A DNA stretch of 64,000 nucleotides from Halovivax limisalsi (lineage in GTDB: Archaea; Halobacteriota; Halobacteria; Halobacteriales; Natrialbaceae), in the NCBI RefSeq assembly GCF_023093535.1, contig NZ_CP095757.1, forward strand, positions 1,922,001 through 1,986,000, in the 5' to 3' direction. Positions 8,161 to 16,931 of this stretch are shown here, piece after piece. The position numbers and the translations under genes are program-made. Numbering within the stretch: position 1 is the stretch's first letter; every line of letters begins with the position of its first letter. Below the pieces are notes generated by a model. That model did no database searches. It was given only the letters and a program-made list of their open reading frames with translations, and was not told where the DNA came from.

Positions 8161-8523
8161 ATGTCGAAAGGGGTGCTTATCGTCGACGATTCACATTTTA
8201 TGCGTAATCTCCTTCGTCAAATAATGGAGGACGAGTATCGCATCGTCGGCGAGGCGTCGAACGGGGCTGAGGCGGTGAAGCTGTACAAGGAGGAATCGCC
8301 GGACGTGGTGATGATGGACATCGTGATGCCAAAATGCAACGGCATCAAGGCCACGGCGGCGATCAAGAAGCTCGATCCCACATCGCGCGTCATCATGTGT
8401 ACGAGCGTCGGACAGCGCGAAAAGATGAAACTCGCCGTGAAAGCCGGTGCCGACGGCTACGTCACGAAGCCGTTCGAGGAACCGAGCGTTCGGAAGGCAC
8501 TGGCAGACGTCGTCGCTGCATGA
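8161..8523 (+). CDS. cheY: Response regulator CheY
   Basis: Single-domain receiver (120 residues) that is phosphorylated by CheA and passes the signal to the motility motor, in haloarchaea through CheF. All key residues are present: the acidic pair Asp9-Asp10 (LIVDDSHFMR), the phospho-acceptor Asp53 (VVMMDIVMP), the switch Thr in IMCTS, and the Lys in YVTKPF. Its stop overlaps the cheB start by three bases, so translation is coupled. A TATA-like element lies at about -26. This intact receiver contrasts with the degenerate receiver of CheB next door. Assignment is firm. Confidence 0.95.
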   Translation: MSKGVLIVDDSHFMRNLLRQIMEDEYRIVGEASNGAEAVKLYKEESPDVVMMDIVMPKCNGIKATAAIKKLDPTSRVIMCTSVGQREKMKLAVKAGADGYVTKPFEEPSVRKALADVVAA

Positions 8524-9767
8524 CGCGCGTACTCGTCGTCGACGACTCGGCGGTCGATCGGACGGTCGTCGGTGACGCGCTGGCAGCCGACGGTGACATC
8601 GTCGAGGAAGTACGGGAGCCGGACGCCGCGGTCGCGGCCGTCGCGGCGGGCGATCCCGACGTCGTCGTGGTCGTCGCCGACGCGGGAACGAGCAGCGAGC
8701 TCGCCATCGTCGAGCGGATCATGGCGACGCGGCCGACGCCGATTCTCGCGGTAACCTCCCCGAGAGCCACGGCGGCCGAGGAGTCGATGGCGCCGTACGA
8801 ACGCGGCGCGATGGCCGTCCTCGAACGCCCCGACCCCCCGACCGGGCGCGCTCTCGAACGGTTCGAAACGGCCCTTCGCGAAACGGTTACGGAGTTATCG
8901 TCCGCCTCACAGTCGTCGCTGGCCGTGGCGCGGACGACCGCGAGCGCCCATCGGACGGCGGCGCGAACCGCCAGGGACCCCGATTACGACGACGCCGGAG
9001 ACGAGGCACCCGACAACTCACGAGCGAACGAGCGACCCCGATCCGCGGACGAATCTACCGGACAGACTGTGAGGGCCCCCGTCGACGCAGCCAGTAACGG
9101 CGTTCGACCGCCGCTAGAACCGGCAACAGTCGCCCTCGACGGACCGGTTTCGCCGTCACCGGTCGTCGTTATCGGCGCGTCGACCGGCGGCCCGCGTCTC
9201 GTCGAGCACCTCCTGGCGAGCCTTCCCCGCGCCCTCTGCGCGCGAATCGTCGTCGTCCAGCACATGCCGGGCGACTTCACCGATCGGTTCGCGGCCCGGC
9301 TCGATCAGGTGTCGGCCTATGACGTCTCCGAAGCGACCGCGGAGACGGCCGTGGCGCCGGGCGAATCGATCGTCGCCCCGGGCGGGAAGAATCTCGAGGT
9401 CCGCGACGACAGCGACGGAACCCTCGTCGTCGCCCCGACCCACGCCGACCGGCGCGACGGCGCTCGCCCGTCGGTCGACGCGGCGATGGAATCCGCGGCG
9501 GCCGCCTGTTCGTCGCCGCTGCTGGGCGTCGTTCTCTCCGGGATGGGGCGAGACGGCGCCCGCGGCGTCGAGGCGATCAGCGACGCCGGCGGGACGACGT
9601 TCGCGCAGGACGAGCGCACGGCGGCGGTGTTCGGGATGCCGCGACGGGCGATCGAGACGGACGCCGTCGACGCCGTCGTCCCGATCGATCGGCTGGCTCG
9701 CCGCATCGTGGGGGCCGTCGCCGGGCCGACGGACGACGCGATCGGAGGTGTCGAGACAAATGGATGA
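8520..9767 (+). CDS. cheB: Chemotaxis methylesterase CheB with degenerate receiver
   Basis: CheB removes methyl groups from (and deamidates) chemoreceptors during adaptation. The 415 residues hold an N-terminal receiver-like domain (1-125), an acidic linker (about 125-208) and a C-terminal methylesterase (about 209-405). The catalytic triad is visible: Ser221 in VIGASTGG, His248 in VVQHMP and Asp345 in SGMGRDG. The receiver keeps Asp8-Asp9, but the phospho-acceptor position is Val52 (PDVVVVVADAG where PDVVTLDVEMP is usual) and the conserved Lys is Arg103 (LERPDPP). Phosphorylation control by CheA is therefore probably lost. The start overlaps cheY, and the stop overlaps the cheA ATG. Confidence 0.93.
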   Translation: MTRVLVVDDSAVDRTVVGDALAADGDIVEEVREPDAAVAAVAAGDPDVVVVVADAGTSSELAIVERIMATRPTPILAVTSPRATAAEESMAPYERGAMAVLERPDPPTGRALERFETALRETVTELSSASQSSLAVARTTASAHRTAARTARDPDYDDAGDEAPDNSRANERPRSADESTGQTVRAPVDAASNGVRPPLEPATVALDGPVSPSPVVVIGASTGGPRLVEHLLASLPRALCARIVVVQHMPGDFTDRFAARLDQVSAYDVSEATAETAVAPGESIVAPGGKNLEVRDDSDGTLVVAPTHADRRDGARPSVDAAMESAAAACSSPLLGVVLSGMGRDGARGVEAISDAGGTTFAQDERTAAVFGMPRRAIETDAVDAVVPIDRLARRIVGAVAGPTDDAIGGVETNG

Positions 9768-12700
9768 GTACGTTCGGGAGTTCGTCGAAGAGGCAGACGA
9801 AGCGATCACGGAACTAAACACGCTCCTGCTCGAACTGGAGCGCTCGCCGTCTGACGAGGCCGTTCTCGAGGAGATATTTCGGACGGCGCACACCCTGAAG
9901 GGCAACGCCGGAGCGATCGGGCTCGATCGAGTCAGCGATCTGGCCCACGCGTTCGAGGACCTGCTCGACGCGATTCGGGCCGGAACGGTCGAGGTCACGC
10001 CCTCGCTGATGGACACGATCTTCGAGACGGTCGACGCGCTCGAAGCGATGATCGAGGAGGTCGCTCGAACCGGTGCGATCGAAACGGACCCGGAACCGAT
10101 GGTCCGTCGGCTTCGAGACCCTCTCGCTGCTGGGACCCGAACGCTCGAGGAGCCGACGGACGAGGCGGTCGACGCGATCCTCGCTCGGTTCGACCCGCCA
10201 ACCCACCCGGACCACGAGGCGTATCTCGCCCGGATGCGGATCGCCGAGTCGGACCGGTTGAACAACGGGCTTGTCGTCGTGGAGGCGCTGATCGACGCGT
10301 TCGACCTGATCGGCACCGACCCCTCCCGGACGGCTATCGAGAACGACGGGTACGGCGACCGGATCGACGCCGTCTTCGCGACCGCCGTCGGAACGTCCGC
10401 GATCCGGGCGGCGCTGGAACCGGTCGACGCGGTCGAATCGTTCACTATCACGCGCGTGACCGACCGGTTCGAGGCGGCGGGGACCGGATCGACCGTCGAG
10501 GACGATCTCGCCGCGATCGATCTCTCGTCGGACGAGGCCAACGCGCTCTCGGTCGACGAGTTGCTCGACGAATTTTCCGAACTCGACGATATCGACGCGC
10601 TCGCCGAGACGATCGACGATGCGAGCGAGTTCGACGACATCGACGACGCCGGTTCGTTCGACGATCTGTTCGACTCGGAGTCGACTGACGCGGCGGCCGA
10701 TACGGAACCGGCGTCGTCGACGGAGAGCACGTCCGAGACGGAGGATGTGGAGGACGCCAACGCCGTCTTCTCGGAACTGCAGGACGAAGTCGAGATGGTC
10801 GGCTTCGACGAACTCCAGGCCGAACTCGAGGAGCTCGAATTCGACGAGTTCGACGAGGAAGAGATCGGCATGGACGAACTCCTCGGTGACGACGTCGACC
10901 CCGACGACCCGACCTTCCTCGATATCGAGAGCGACGAGGAGGCGGCGGGCGCCGACGATTCGGGCGAGGACGTAGCCGCGACGTCGTGGGAGACGGCCGC
11001 CGAAACGGACGAAGCCACGATCGGCGCAAACGCGGACCCGTCGGTGGACGCGGGCGACGGTTCGGCGGCCGACGACGCGGCCGACGTGACGGTAGAGACG
11101 GATGCGGAGGCCGCGACGGCCCACGACTCGGAGGCGGCGACGGTCGTCGACGACGCGGCTGACGCGGATGGCGAATCGGCGACCCCAGACGAATCCGAGG
11201 TCGACTGGGAACCGGATCCGGCGGCCGACTGGGAACCGGACTCGGAGCCCGAGAGCGCCTCGGCCGACGACGCATCCCGACCGGCAACGGCGGGAGAGTC
11301 GACCCGGGCGGATTCCTCCGAGACGGAACCGACCCGGGCCGACGCGCCCGCCGAGGGCCAACCGGACTGGATCGCCGAAATCGGGCCCGACGCGGCGGCC
11401 GCGGACGACGCTCCGTCGTCTTCGGTGGACCAAGCGGGCGCCGCCGATCGGTCGAGTACCGATCCAGACGCGGCGGCGACGGGTTCGGCGGTCGACGAAC
11501 CGGAATCGCCCGCGGGTGAGGCCGATCCCGACGAGTTCGCCGACGCGCTCTTCGGCGGCCCGCCGTCGGACGCCGACGAAACCGAGGATGACGGCTCGGC
11601 CGACGACGAACCGGCTGACCGGGGTGTCGAACCGACTGCGCCGGGGGAGTCCGAGCGCGAAGAGTCCGCCGAGGCCCCAGCGGCCGAGGGCGTCACCGAC
11701 GAAGCGGCGACAGTATCGTCGGAACGGCCGGACGAGTCGCCGGAGGGAGCCGAATCGCCGGACGAGTCGCCGGAGGGAGCTGAATCGCCGATCGAAGAAT
11801 CGGATTCGGTCGACTCGGCGGCTGCCGAATCGGACCCTGCGCCCACGGAGTCGGCCGGTGTGGACGGTCACGAATCGGCGGTCGACGAACCAGACGAACC
11901 CGAACCGACGGCCGATGCCGACCCGGACGGCGGCGGGTTCGAGGCCGCTGCGGGTGCGGATTCCGACGCCGACGACGTCTTCGACCCGACCGACATTCCG
12001 GATCCGTCGTCGATCGGGGCCGACGTGGACGTCGATGCGGATGCGGCCGATGACGTCGAGCCGGATTCGGCCGATGACGTCGCGGCGCCGGCCGACGCCT
12101 TCGACCCGTCGGCTGACCTCGGCGACGTCTCGTTCGATCCGGACGCGGACGCAGCCGGATCGGCGACCGGCGAACCGGATGCTGGCGTCGACGACTGGGG
12201 CGAGGAACCGTCACCCTGGGACGCAGACGCGGACGACGCGGCCGCGTTTTCCGCGGTCGGGACGGGGGCAGAATCGGCCGAATTCGACGACGAGTTCGGC
12301 GTGGACGAGTCCGGCGCCGACGCGTTCGTCGAATTCGACGAAGACGACGCGTCGTTCGCGGACCCGGCCGACGATGCAGACGCGTCGGCGGACGGGGACG
12401 ATCCCGAGGATCCGGTTCTCGCGAAACTCGACGCGATGGAGATCCCGGACATCACCATCCCCGAACGCGCCGAGGTCGACGCCGAGTCCGCGGTCGAAGA
12501 CGGGGCGCAGTCGGTCCGCGTCGATCGCGAGTCCATCGATTCCCTGCTCCAACTGGTCGAGGGACTCGTCACCTCGCGGGTGCGATTGCGATCCGCGGTC
12601 GACGATCGGGCCCCCTACGAGGAACTCGATCGCGAACTCGACGACCTCGAAGAGATCACCACGGAACTCCAGGAGACGGTGATGGACGTCCGACTCGTCC

Positions 12701-13638
12701 CGCTCGAGACGGTGACGAACCGGCTGCCGCGCCTCGTCCGAGACCTGGCTCGGGAACAGGAGAAGCAGATCGACCTCGAGCGCGAAAACGACGGCGTCGA
12801 ACTCGACCGGCGGCTGCTCGACGAGATCGGCGATCCGCTCATCCACCTCGTTAGAAACGCGGTGGATCACGGGATCGAACCGCCCGAGGAACGCGAGGAC
12901 GCCGGGAAGCCGCCGGAGGGGACGATCACGATCGATGCCGACCGGGTGCGCGATCGAGTCACGATCACGGTGGCCGACGACGGGCGCGGCCTCGACGCGG
13001 ATCGCATTCGAGAGGAGGCGGTCGAGGCCGGCGTCGTCACCGAAACGGAGGCCGCCGAACTCGAGGAGTCGGCGGTCTACGACCTGGTGTTCCACCCCGG
13101 GCTCTCGACGGCCAGCGAGGTAACCGACGTCAGCGGTCGCGGCGTCGGGATGGACGTGGTCCGGCGGACCATGGAGACGCTCAACGGGAGCGTCTCGATC
13201 GAGAGCGAGCCGGGCGAGGGGACGACGGTGACGATGACGCTGCCGGTGAGCGTGGCCATCGACGACGTCCTCTTCGTCGAGAGCGGCGGCGAGCAGTTCG
13301 GCCTGCCGGTCGACGTCGTCAGGGACGTCGCGGACGGCCGGTTCGTCACCGAGACCGACGAGGGGCGGGTGTTCGACGACGGCGACGACCCGCTGCCGGT
13401 CATCGAACTCGACGACGCCCTCGACGCACCGGGACCCGGTGACGATCGCGACGGAATGGTCGTCCGGGTCCGCGACGACGTTCGATCGGTGGCGCTGCAC
13501 TGCGAGACGGTCCACGGGCGTCGGGAAGTCGTCGTCAACCCGTTCGAGGGGTTCATGCGCGACGTGCCAGGCGTCGGCGGGGCGACCGTCCGCGGCCGGG
13601 GCGAGGTGGTTACGATTCTCGACGTGGCAACGTTATAA
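9760..13638 (+). CDS. cheA: Chemotaxis histidine kinase CheA with giant acidic linker
   Basis: CheA autophosphorylates on a histidine in response to receptors and phosphorylates CheY. The protein is 1292 residues against roughly 650-1100 usual. Order: P1 Hpt domain with phospho-His44 (FRTAHTLKGNAG); P2-like response-regulator docking domain about 150-238; an acidic low-complexity linker about 240-915; P3 dimerisation from about 918 (VDRESIDSLLQLVEGLV); P4 kinase with N box near 1029 (HLVRNAVDHGIE), G1 near 1071 (VADDGRGLD) and G2 near 1126 (GRGVGMDVV); and P5 CheW-like from about 1164. The ATG at 9760 overlaps the cheB stop, which fixes the start. The linker carries a 30-base direct duplication at 11731-11790. 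Confidence 0.95.
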   Translation: MDEYVREFVEEADEAITELNTLLLELERSPSDEAVLEEIFRTAHTLKGNAGAIGLDRVSDLAHAFEDLLDAIRAGTVEVTPSLMDTIFETVDALEAMIEEVARTGAIETDPEPMVRRLRDPLAAGTRTLEEPTDEAVDAILARFDPPTHPDHEAYLARMRIAESDRLNNGLVVVEALIDAFDLIGTDPSRTAIENDGYGDRIDAVFATAVGTSAIRAALEPVDAVESFTITRVTDRFEAAGTGSTVEDDLAAIDLSSDEANALSVDELLDEFSELDDIDALAETIDDASEFDDIDDAGSFDDLFDSESTDAAADTEPASSTESTSETEDVEDANAVFSELQDEVEMVGFDELQAELEELEFDEFDEEEIGMDELLGDDVDPDDPTFLDIESDEEAAGADDSGEDVAATSWETAAETDEATIGANADPSVDAGDGSAADDAADVTVETDAEAATAHDSEAATVVDDAADADGESATPDESEVDWEPDPAADWEPDSEPESASADDASRPATAGESTRADSSETEPTRADAPAEGQPDWIAEIGPDAAAADDAPSSSVDQAGAADRSSTDPDAAATGSAVDEPESPAGEADPDEFADALFGGPPSDADETEDDGSADDEPADRGVEPTAPGESEREESAEAPAAEGVTDEAATVSSERPDESPEGAESPDESPEGAESPIEESDSVDSAAAESDPAPTESAGVDGHESAVDEPDEPEPTADADPDGGGFEAAAGADSDADDVFDPTDIPDPSSIGADVDVDADAADDVEPDSADDVAAPADAFDPSADLGDVSFDPDADAAGSATGEPDAGVDDWGEEPSPWDADADDAAAFSAVGTGAESAEFDDEFGVDESGADAFVEFDEDDASFADPADDADASADGDDPEDPVLAKLDAMEIPDITIPERAEVDAESAVEDGAQSVRVDRESIDSLLQLVEGLVTSRVRLRSAVDDRAPYEELDRELDDLEEITTELQETVMDVRLVPLETVTNRLPRLVRDLAREQEKQIDLERENDGVELDRRLLDEIGDPLIHLVRNAVDHGIEPPEEREDAGKPPEGTITIDADRVRDRVTITVADDGRGLDADRIREEAVEAGVVTETEAAELEESAVYDLVFHPGLSTASEVTDVSGRGVGMDVVRRTMETLNGSVSIESEPGEGTTVTMTLPVSVAIDDVLFVESGGEQFGLPVDVVRDVADGRFVTETDEGRVFDDGDDPLPVIELDDALDAPGPGDDRDGMVVRVRDDVRSVALHCETVHGRREVVVNPFEGFMRDVPGVGGATVRGRGEVVTILDVATL
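11731..11790 (+). repeat. 30-bp tandem duplication inside the cheA linker
   Basis: Two adjacent 30-base units differ at one base (c or t). They encode DESPEGAESP twice. The unit length is a multiple of three, so the frame is kept. This is direct evidence that the acidic linker grows by in-frame duplication. Confidence 0.9.
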
Positions 13639-13678
13639 TTATGACCGGTCCGAGACAACCAGAGAGGAACGACAGATC

Positions 13679-14284
13679 ATGACGCTGAAAGTAGACATTC
13701 GAAAACTGAGCTTCATCAACGAGATGGCCAAGGTCGGAACGAACGGGGTCGCGGACAACCTGAGCAAGCTCACCGGCGAGGACGCCCGGATGGAGGTCAC
13801 GAAGACGAACTTCATCGACGTCGACGACATCCAGTCCCAGCTCGACGCCGGGAAGCGCGTCGGCGTCCGCGTCCGACTGCTCGACGAACCGCACGGCCAC
13901 ATCCTGGTCCTCTTTCCGGAGTCGAGCGCGAAGAAGATCACGGCGCTCATGCTCAGAGACGTCGTCGACGACATGGGCAACGTCTCCGGAAAGATGGCCC
14001 GCAGCGCCGTCGAGGAGATGGGCAACATGATGGCGTCGGGCTTCATCGATGGCTGGGCGGACGTCCTGGGTCGGGCGATCGACACGGCCGCGCCGCAACT
14101 CGTCTACGCGCCGGCGGGCGACATCGTCGTCCGCACGGCCGGGCTCGGCGGCGACGACCTGGCGCTGTTCTTCGACTCGAACCTGACAGTCCCGAGCTAC
14201 CAGATCGAGGCGGAGATCTACGCCTTCCCCGACCTCGAGGAGTTCGTCTCGATGGTCAACGAGATCGAACCACAGCCCGCATGA
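13679..14284 (+). CDS. cheC: CheC-like protein (single domain)
   Basis: 201-residue member of the CheC/FliY/CheX class, which in other prokaryotes dephosphorylates CheY-P and binds CheD. The second helix pair keeps the active-site pattern: EEMGNMMASGFIDGWADVL near residues 112-130, with the Glu-x-x-Asn pair. The first copy (INEMAKVGTNGVADNLSKL) has Lys where Asn is expected, so only one site looks functional. A CheC-typical strand with TNFIDVDDIQ follows. The gene begins 40 bases after cheA and overlaps the next cheC-like gene by four bases. Confidence 0.85.
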   Translation: MTLKVDIRKLSFINEMAKVGTNGVADNLSKLTGEDARMEVTKTNFIDVDDIQSQLDAGKRVGVRVRLLDEPHGHILVLFPESSAKKITALMLRDVVDDMGNVSGKMARSAVEEMGNMMASGFIDGWADVLGRAIDTAAPQLVYAPAGDIVVRTAGLGGDDLALFFDSNLTVPSYQIEAEIYAFPDLEEFVSMVNEIEPQPA

Positions 14285-15519
14285 AACTGGACGTCAACGC
14301 CCTCGGCACGTTCTACCGGATGGCCCGCGAGGGCGCCGGCCTCGCGGCCGGCCGACTCACCGGCATGACCGGCGTCGACACGCAGGTCGGCGTAACGAAA
14401 CTCAACTTCATGCGCGGCGACGAGATCCGCCACGACTTCGAGGACGGGACGAGCAAGGTTGGCATCCGGGTCGAACTCTCCGGCGGCATCGACGGCCACT
14501 CGGTCGTGGTCTTCGAGCGCGAGAGCGTCCAGACGATCCTCGAAGCGTTGCTCGCCGAGGCCGACACCGACGAGTTCGACGAACTGAGCCAGTCCGCGGC
14601 GACCGAAGTCGGACAGATCATGAACAACGGATTCATCGACGGCTGGGCCGACGTCTTAGAGACCGTCATCGACGTCTCGACCCCGGAGTTCGTCGAGGGC
14701 GAGACGGCCGAGCCGTTCTTCGGCGGGCTCGAGGCCGCGCCGGACTCGGACGATCTCGCGCTCGTCTTCCAGAGTCACATCGAGGCCGTCGGTCACGAGA
14801 CCGGGTTCAGACACTACCTCTTTCCCGAACACGACTCGATGGCCCGCCTACTCGATCGGATCCGGACGAGCGACGGGATCGAGTACGACAAACTGGAAGG
14901 CTTCGATCGGATGGCCGAGCAGGGCGCCGAGGAGGTGGCGAAGACGGCGACGACGCTCACCGGAATCGAGACCAGCGTCGAGATCAGGCGCCTCAACTTC
15001 CTCTCGCTCGAGGCCATTCCGGCCGAAGTCGCCGACGAGCGCCTCGTCGGCGTCGCCTTCGAGTTCGACGGCACCCCGAGTGGCTACCTGCTCTTCCTGT
15101 TCGACGAGGACTCCGCCCACGAGATCGTCGACGCGATGGTCCCGACCGAGACCGACGGCGAGGGCGAGTTCGACGAGATGGGTCGGAGCGCGATCACGGA
15201 ACTTGGAAACATCATGGCGAGTGGATTTTTAGACGGCTGGGCGAACGTCCTCGATACGACGATCGACCACTCCACGCCGGAGTTCATCCACGACATCGGT
15301 GCCGCGGCCGTCGATCCCGTCGTCGTCCGGCTCGGCGAATCCCAGGACTACGCGTTCGTCTTCGACACGAAGGTCGTCGCCGACGGCCGCGAGTTCGACT
15401 GCGAGGTGTACGCGATCCCCGACGAGGACGATCTCGAACGCGCGCTGAACGCCCTCGAGGTCGATCGAATCGACGAAACGCCGACGACCGCCGAGTTCGC
15501 GGACATCGAAGGCACATGA
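14281..15519 (+). CDS. Tandem CheC-like protein
   Basis: 412 residues with two CheC domains in a row (about 1-195 and 200-395). Both have the family's strand motif (VTKLNFMRGDEI; IRRLNFLSLEAI) and the helix motif (GFIDGWADVLE; GFLDGWANVLD). The second domain keeps Glu-x-x-Asn (ITELGNIMASG). The first has Glu-x-x-Gln (ATEVGQIMNNG). The N-terminal helix sites of both domains are degenerate. At most one canonical CheY-P phosphatase site remains, so the other domain may be a scaffold. The ATG overlaps the preceding cheC stop, and the stop overlaps the cheD ATG. Confidence 0.85.
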   Translation: MKLDVNALGTFYRMAREGAGLAAGRLTGMTGVDTQVGVTKLNFMRGDEIRHDFEDGTSKVGIRVELSGGIDGHSVVVFERESVQTILEALLAEADTDEFDELSQSAATEVGQIMNNGFIDGWADVLETVIDVSTPEFVEGETAEPFFGGLEAAPDSDDLALVFQSHIEAVGHETGFRHYLFPEHDSMARLLDRIRTSDGIEYDKLEGFDRMAEQGAEEVAKTATTLTGIETSVEIRRLNFLSLEAIPAEVADERLVGVAFEFDGTPSGYLLFLFDEDSAHEIVDAMVPTETDGEGEFDEMGRSAITELGNIMASGFLDGWANVLDTTIDHSTPEFIHDIGAAAVDPVVVRLGESQDYAFVFDTKVVADGREFDCEVYAIPDEDDLERALNALEVDRIDETPTTAEFADIEGT

Positions 15520-16031
15520 AAACGTACGGAACCGAACCCGGCGCGCCGGAACCGGTTCAGGTCGGCATCTCCGACCTCGCCGTCTCCGAGGGCGACGACA
15601 CGCTGAAATCCTACGGGCTGGGGTCGTGTCTCGCGATCGCGCTGTACGATCCGGAGACGGGGATCGGCGGCCTGGCGCACACGATGTTGCCCGACGGCGA
15701 CGCGGCCGACAACAGCGACGTCAAACCCGGCAAGTACGCCGACACGGCCATCCGCGCGCTCCTCCGCCGGATGGTCGAGCGAGGCGCGACCTACACCGAC
15801 GTCGAGGCGAAGATCGCCGGCGGTGCGGACATGTTCGAGTTTCAGAGCTTCGGCGACGGCGTCGGCCGGCGCAACACGGCGGCGGCCAGGGCCGAACTCG
15901 AGAAGCTCGGCGTCCCGCTCGTCTCGGAGGACGTCGGCGGCAGTTTCGGCCGGACGGTCGAGTTCACCCCGGGGACGGGCGTCCTGCGCATCAAGCGCGC
16001 GGACGGCGACCACGGAGTGTCCGAGTTGTGA
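15516..16031 (+). CDS. cheD: Chemoreceptor glutamine deamidase CheD
   Basis: CheD deamidates receptor glutamines and forms a regulatory complex with CheC. It is 171 residues, of normal size. The catalytic Cys lies in KSYGLGSCLAIAL (about residue 38) and the His in GGLAHTMLP (about residue 55), with the conserved KYADTAI and IAGGADMF segments following. It overlaps the upstream tandem cheC by four bases and its stop overlaps the cheR GTG. Placement next to three CheC domains supports a CheC-CheD feedback module as in Bacillus and Thermotoga. Confidence 0.93.
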   Translation: MKTYGTEPGAPEPVQVGISDLAVSEGDDTLKSYGLGSCLAIALYDPETGIGGLAHTMLPDGDAADNSDVKPGKYADTAIRALLRRMVERGATYTDVEAKIAGGADMFEFQSFGDGVGRRNTAAARAELEKLGVPLVSEDVGGSFGRTVEFTPGTGVLRIKRADGDHGVSEL

Positions 16032-16858
16032 GCGACGAGGCGTTCGACGCGATTTGTTCGTTCGTCGAATCCGACCTCGGATTCGCGACGAGTCACTACA
16101 ACGATAGCTATCTCGATCGCCGCATCTCCTCGCGAATTCGACGGACCAACAGCGAGGGATACGAGGCCTACGCGGACCTGCTTCGATCGGACCCGGACGA
16201 ACAGACGGCGCTTTTGGATTCGTTCTCGATCAACGTCACCGGGTTCTTCCGTAACCCCGACGTCTGGGACGGCGTTCGGTCGGTCCTGCGGTCGCTCTCC
16301 GCGTCGAACGAGACCGTCCACGTCTGGTCGGCCGCCTGCGCCGACGGCCGCGAGGCGTACTCGCTGGCCATGCTCGCTCGCGACGATCCGGAGATCGACG
16401 AGTCGAGCGTCTACGTCCTCGGCACCGACATCAGCGACCCTGCCCTCGAGACGGCACGGCAGGGCGTGTATCGACGGACCCGAACGACGGATATCGACGA
16501 CCAGCTCTCGTACCTCGAGACCTACGAGGACTACGTCGAGTGCGAGGACGACTGCGTTCGCATCCGTCCGACGCTCTCCGAAACCGTTCGATTCGAGCGC
16601 CACGACCTCATCAACGACGAACCGAAGTCCGGCTTCGATCTCGTTATCTGTCGCAACCTTTTCATCTACATCGACCCGGCGTACAAGGAGTCGATGCTCG
16701 AGACGATCGCCCGATCGCTTCGGCCGGGCGGCTACCTGGTCATCGGGAAGGCCGAGACGATTCCGCCGTCGTTGAAGGCCACGTTCACGATCCACGACGG
16801 TCGACTGCGGATCTATCGCGTCGATTCGACCGACGGGTCCGCGCCGTCGAACGGCTGA
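16028..16858 (+). CDS. cheR: Chemoreceptor methyltransferase CheR
   Basis: S-adenosylmethionine-dependent methylation of receptor glutamates, opposing CheB. 276 residues. The N-terminal helical domain includes YLDRRISSRIRR. The methyltransferase core includes SINVTGFFRNP, the SAM-binding VHVWSAACADGREAYSLAM, the acidic VLGTDIS, and FDLVICRNLFIYID. I chose the GTG at 16028 because it overlaps the cheD stop as GTGA, and the next residues (SDEAFDAIC) begin the conserved domain. It is the last gene of the che operon; a 73-base gap precedes the next gene. Confidence 0.93.
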   Translation: MSDEAFDAICSFVESDLGFATSHYNDSYLDRRISSRIRRTNSEGYEAYADLLRSDPDEQTALLDSFSINVTGFFRNPDVWDGVRSVLRSLSASNETVHVWSAACADGREAYSLAMLARDDPEIDESSVYVLGTDISDPALETARQGVYRRTRTTDIDDQLSYLETYEDYVECEDDCVRIRPTLSETVRFERHDLINDEPKSGFDLVICRNLFIYIDPAYKESMLETIARSLRPGGYLVIGKAETIPPSLKATFTIHDGRLRIYRVDSTDGSAPSNG

Positions 16859-16931
16859 CGGGCGAGAGCGACCATCTGATCGCGGTTCGAGAACCGGTTC
16901 TTACATTGCGGCGGAGCGTCTTCTCCCGCCA

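Noticed and set aside
9156-11846. 896-residue minus-strand frame rich in Ser and Ala
   Set aside because: It is antisense to cheB/cheA and reflects the acidic linker's GC-rich codons; no recognisable domain.
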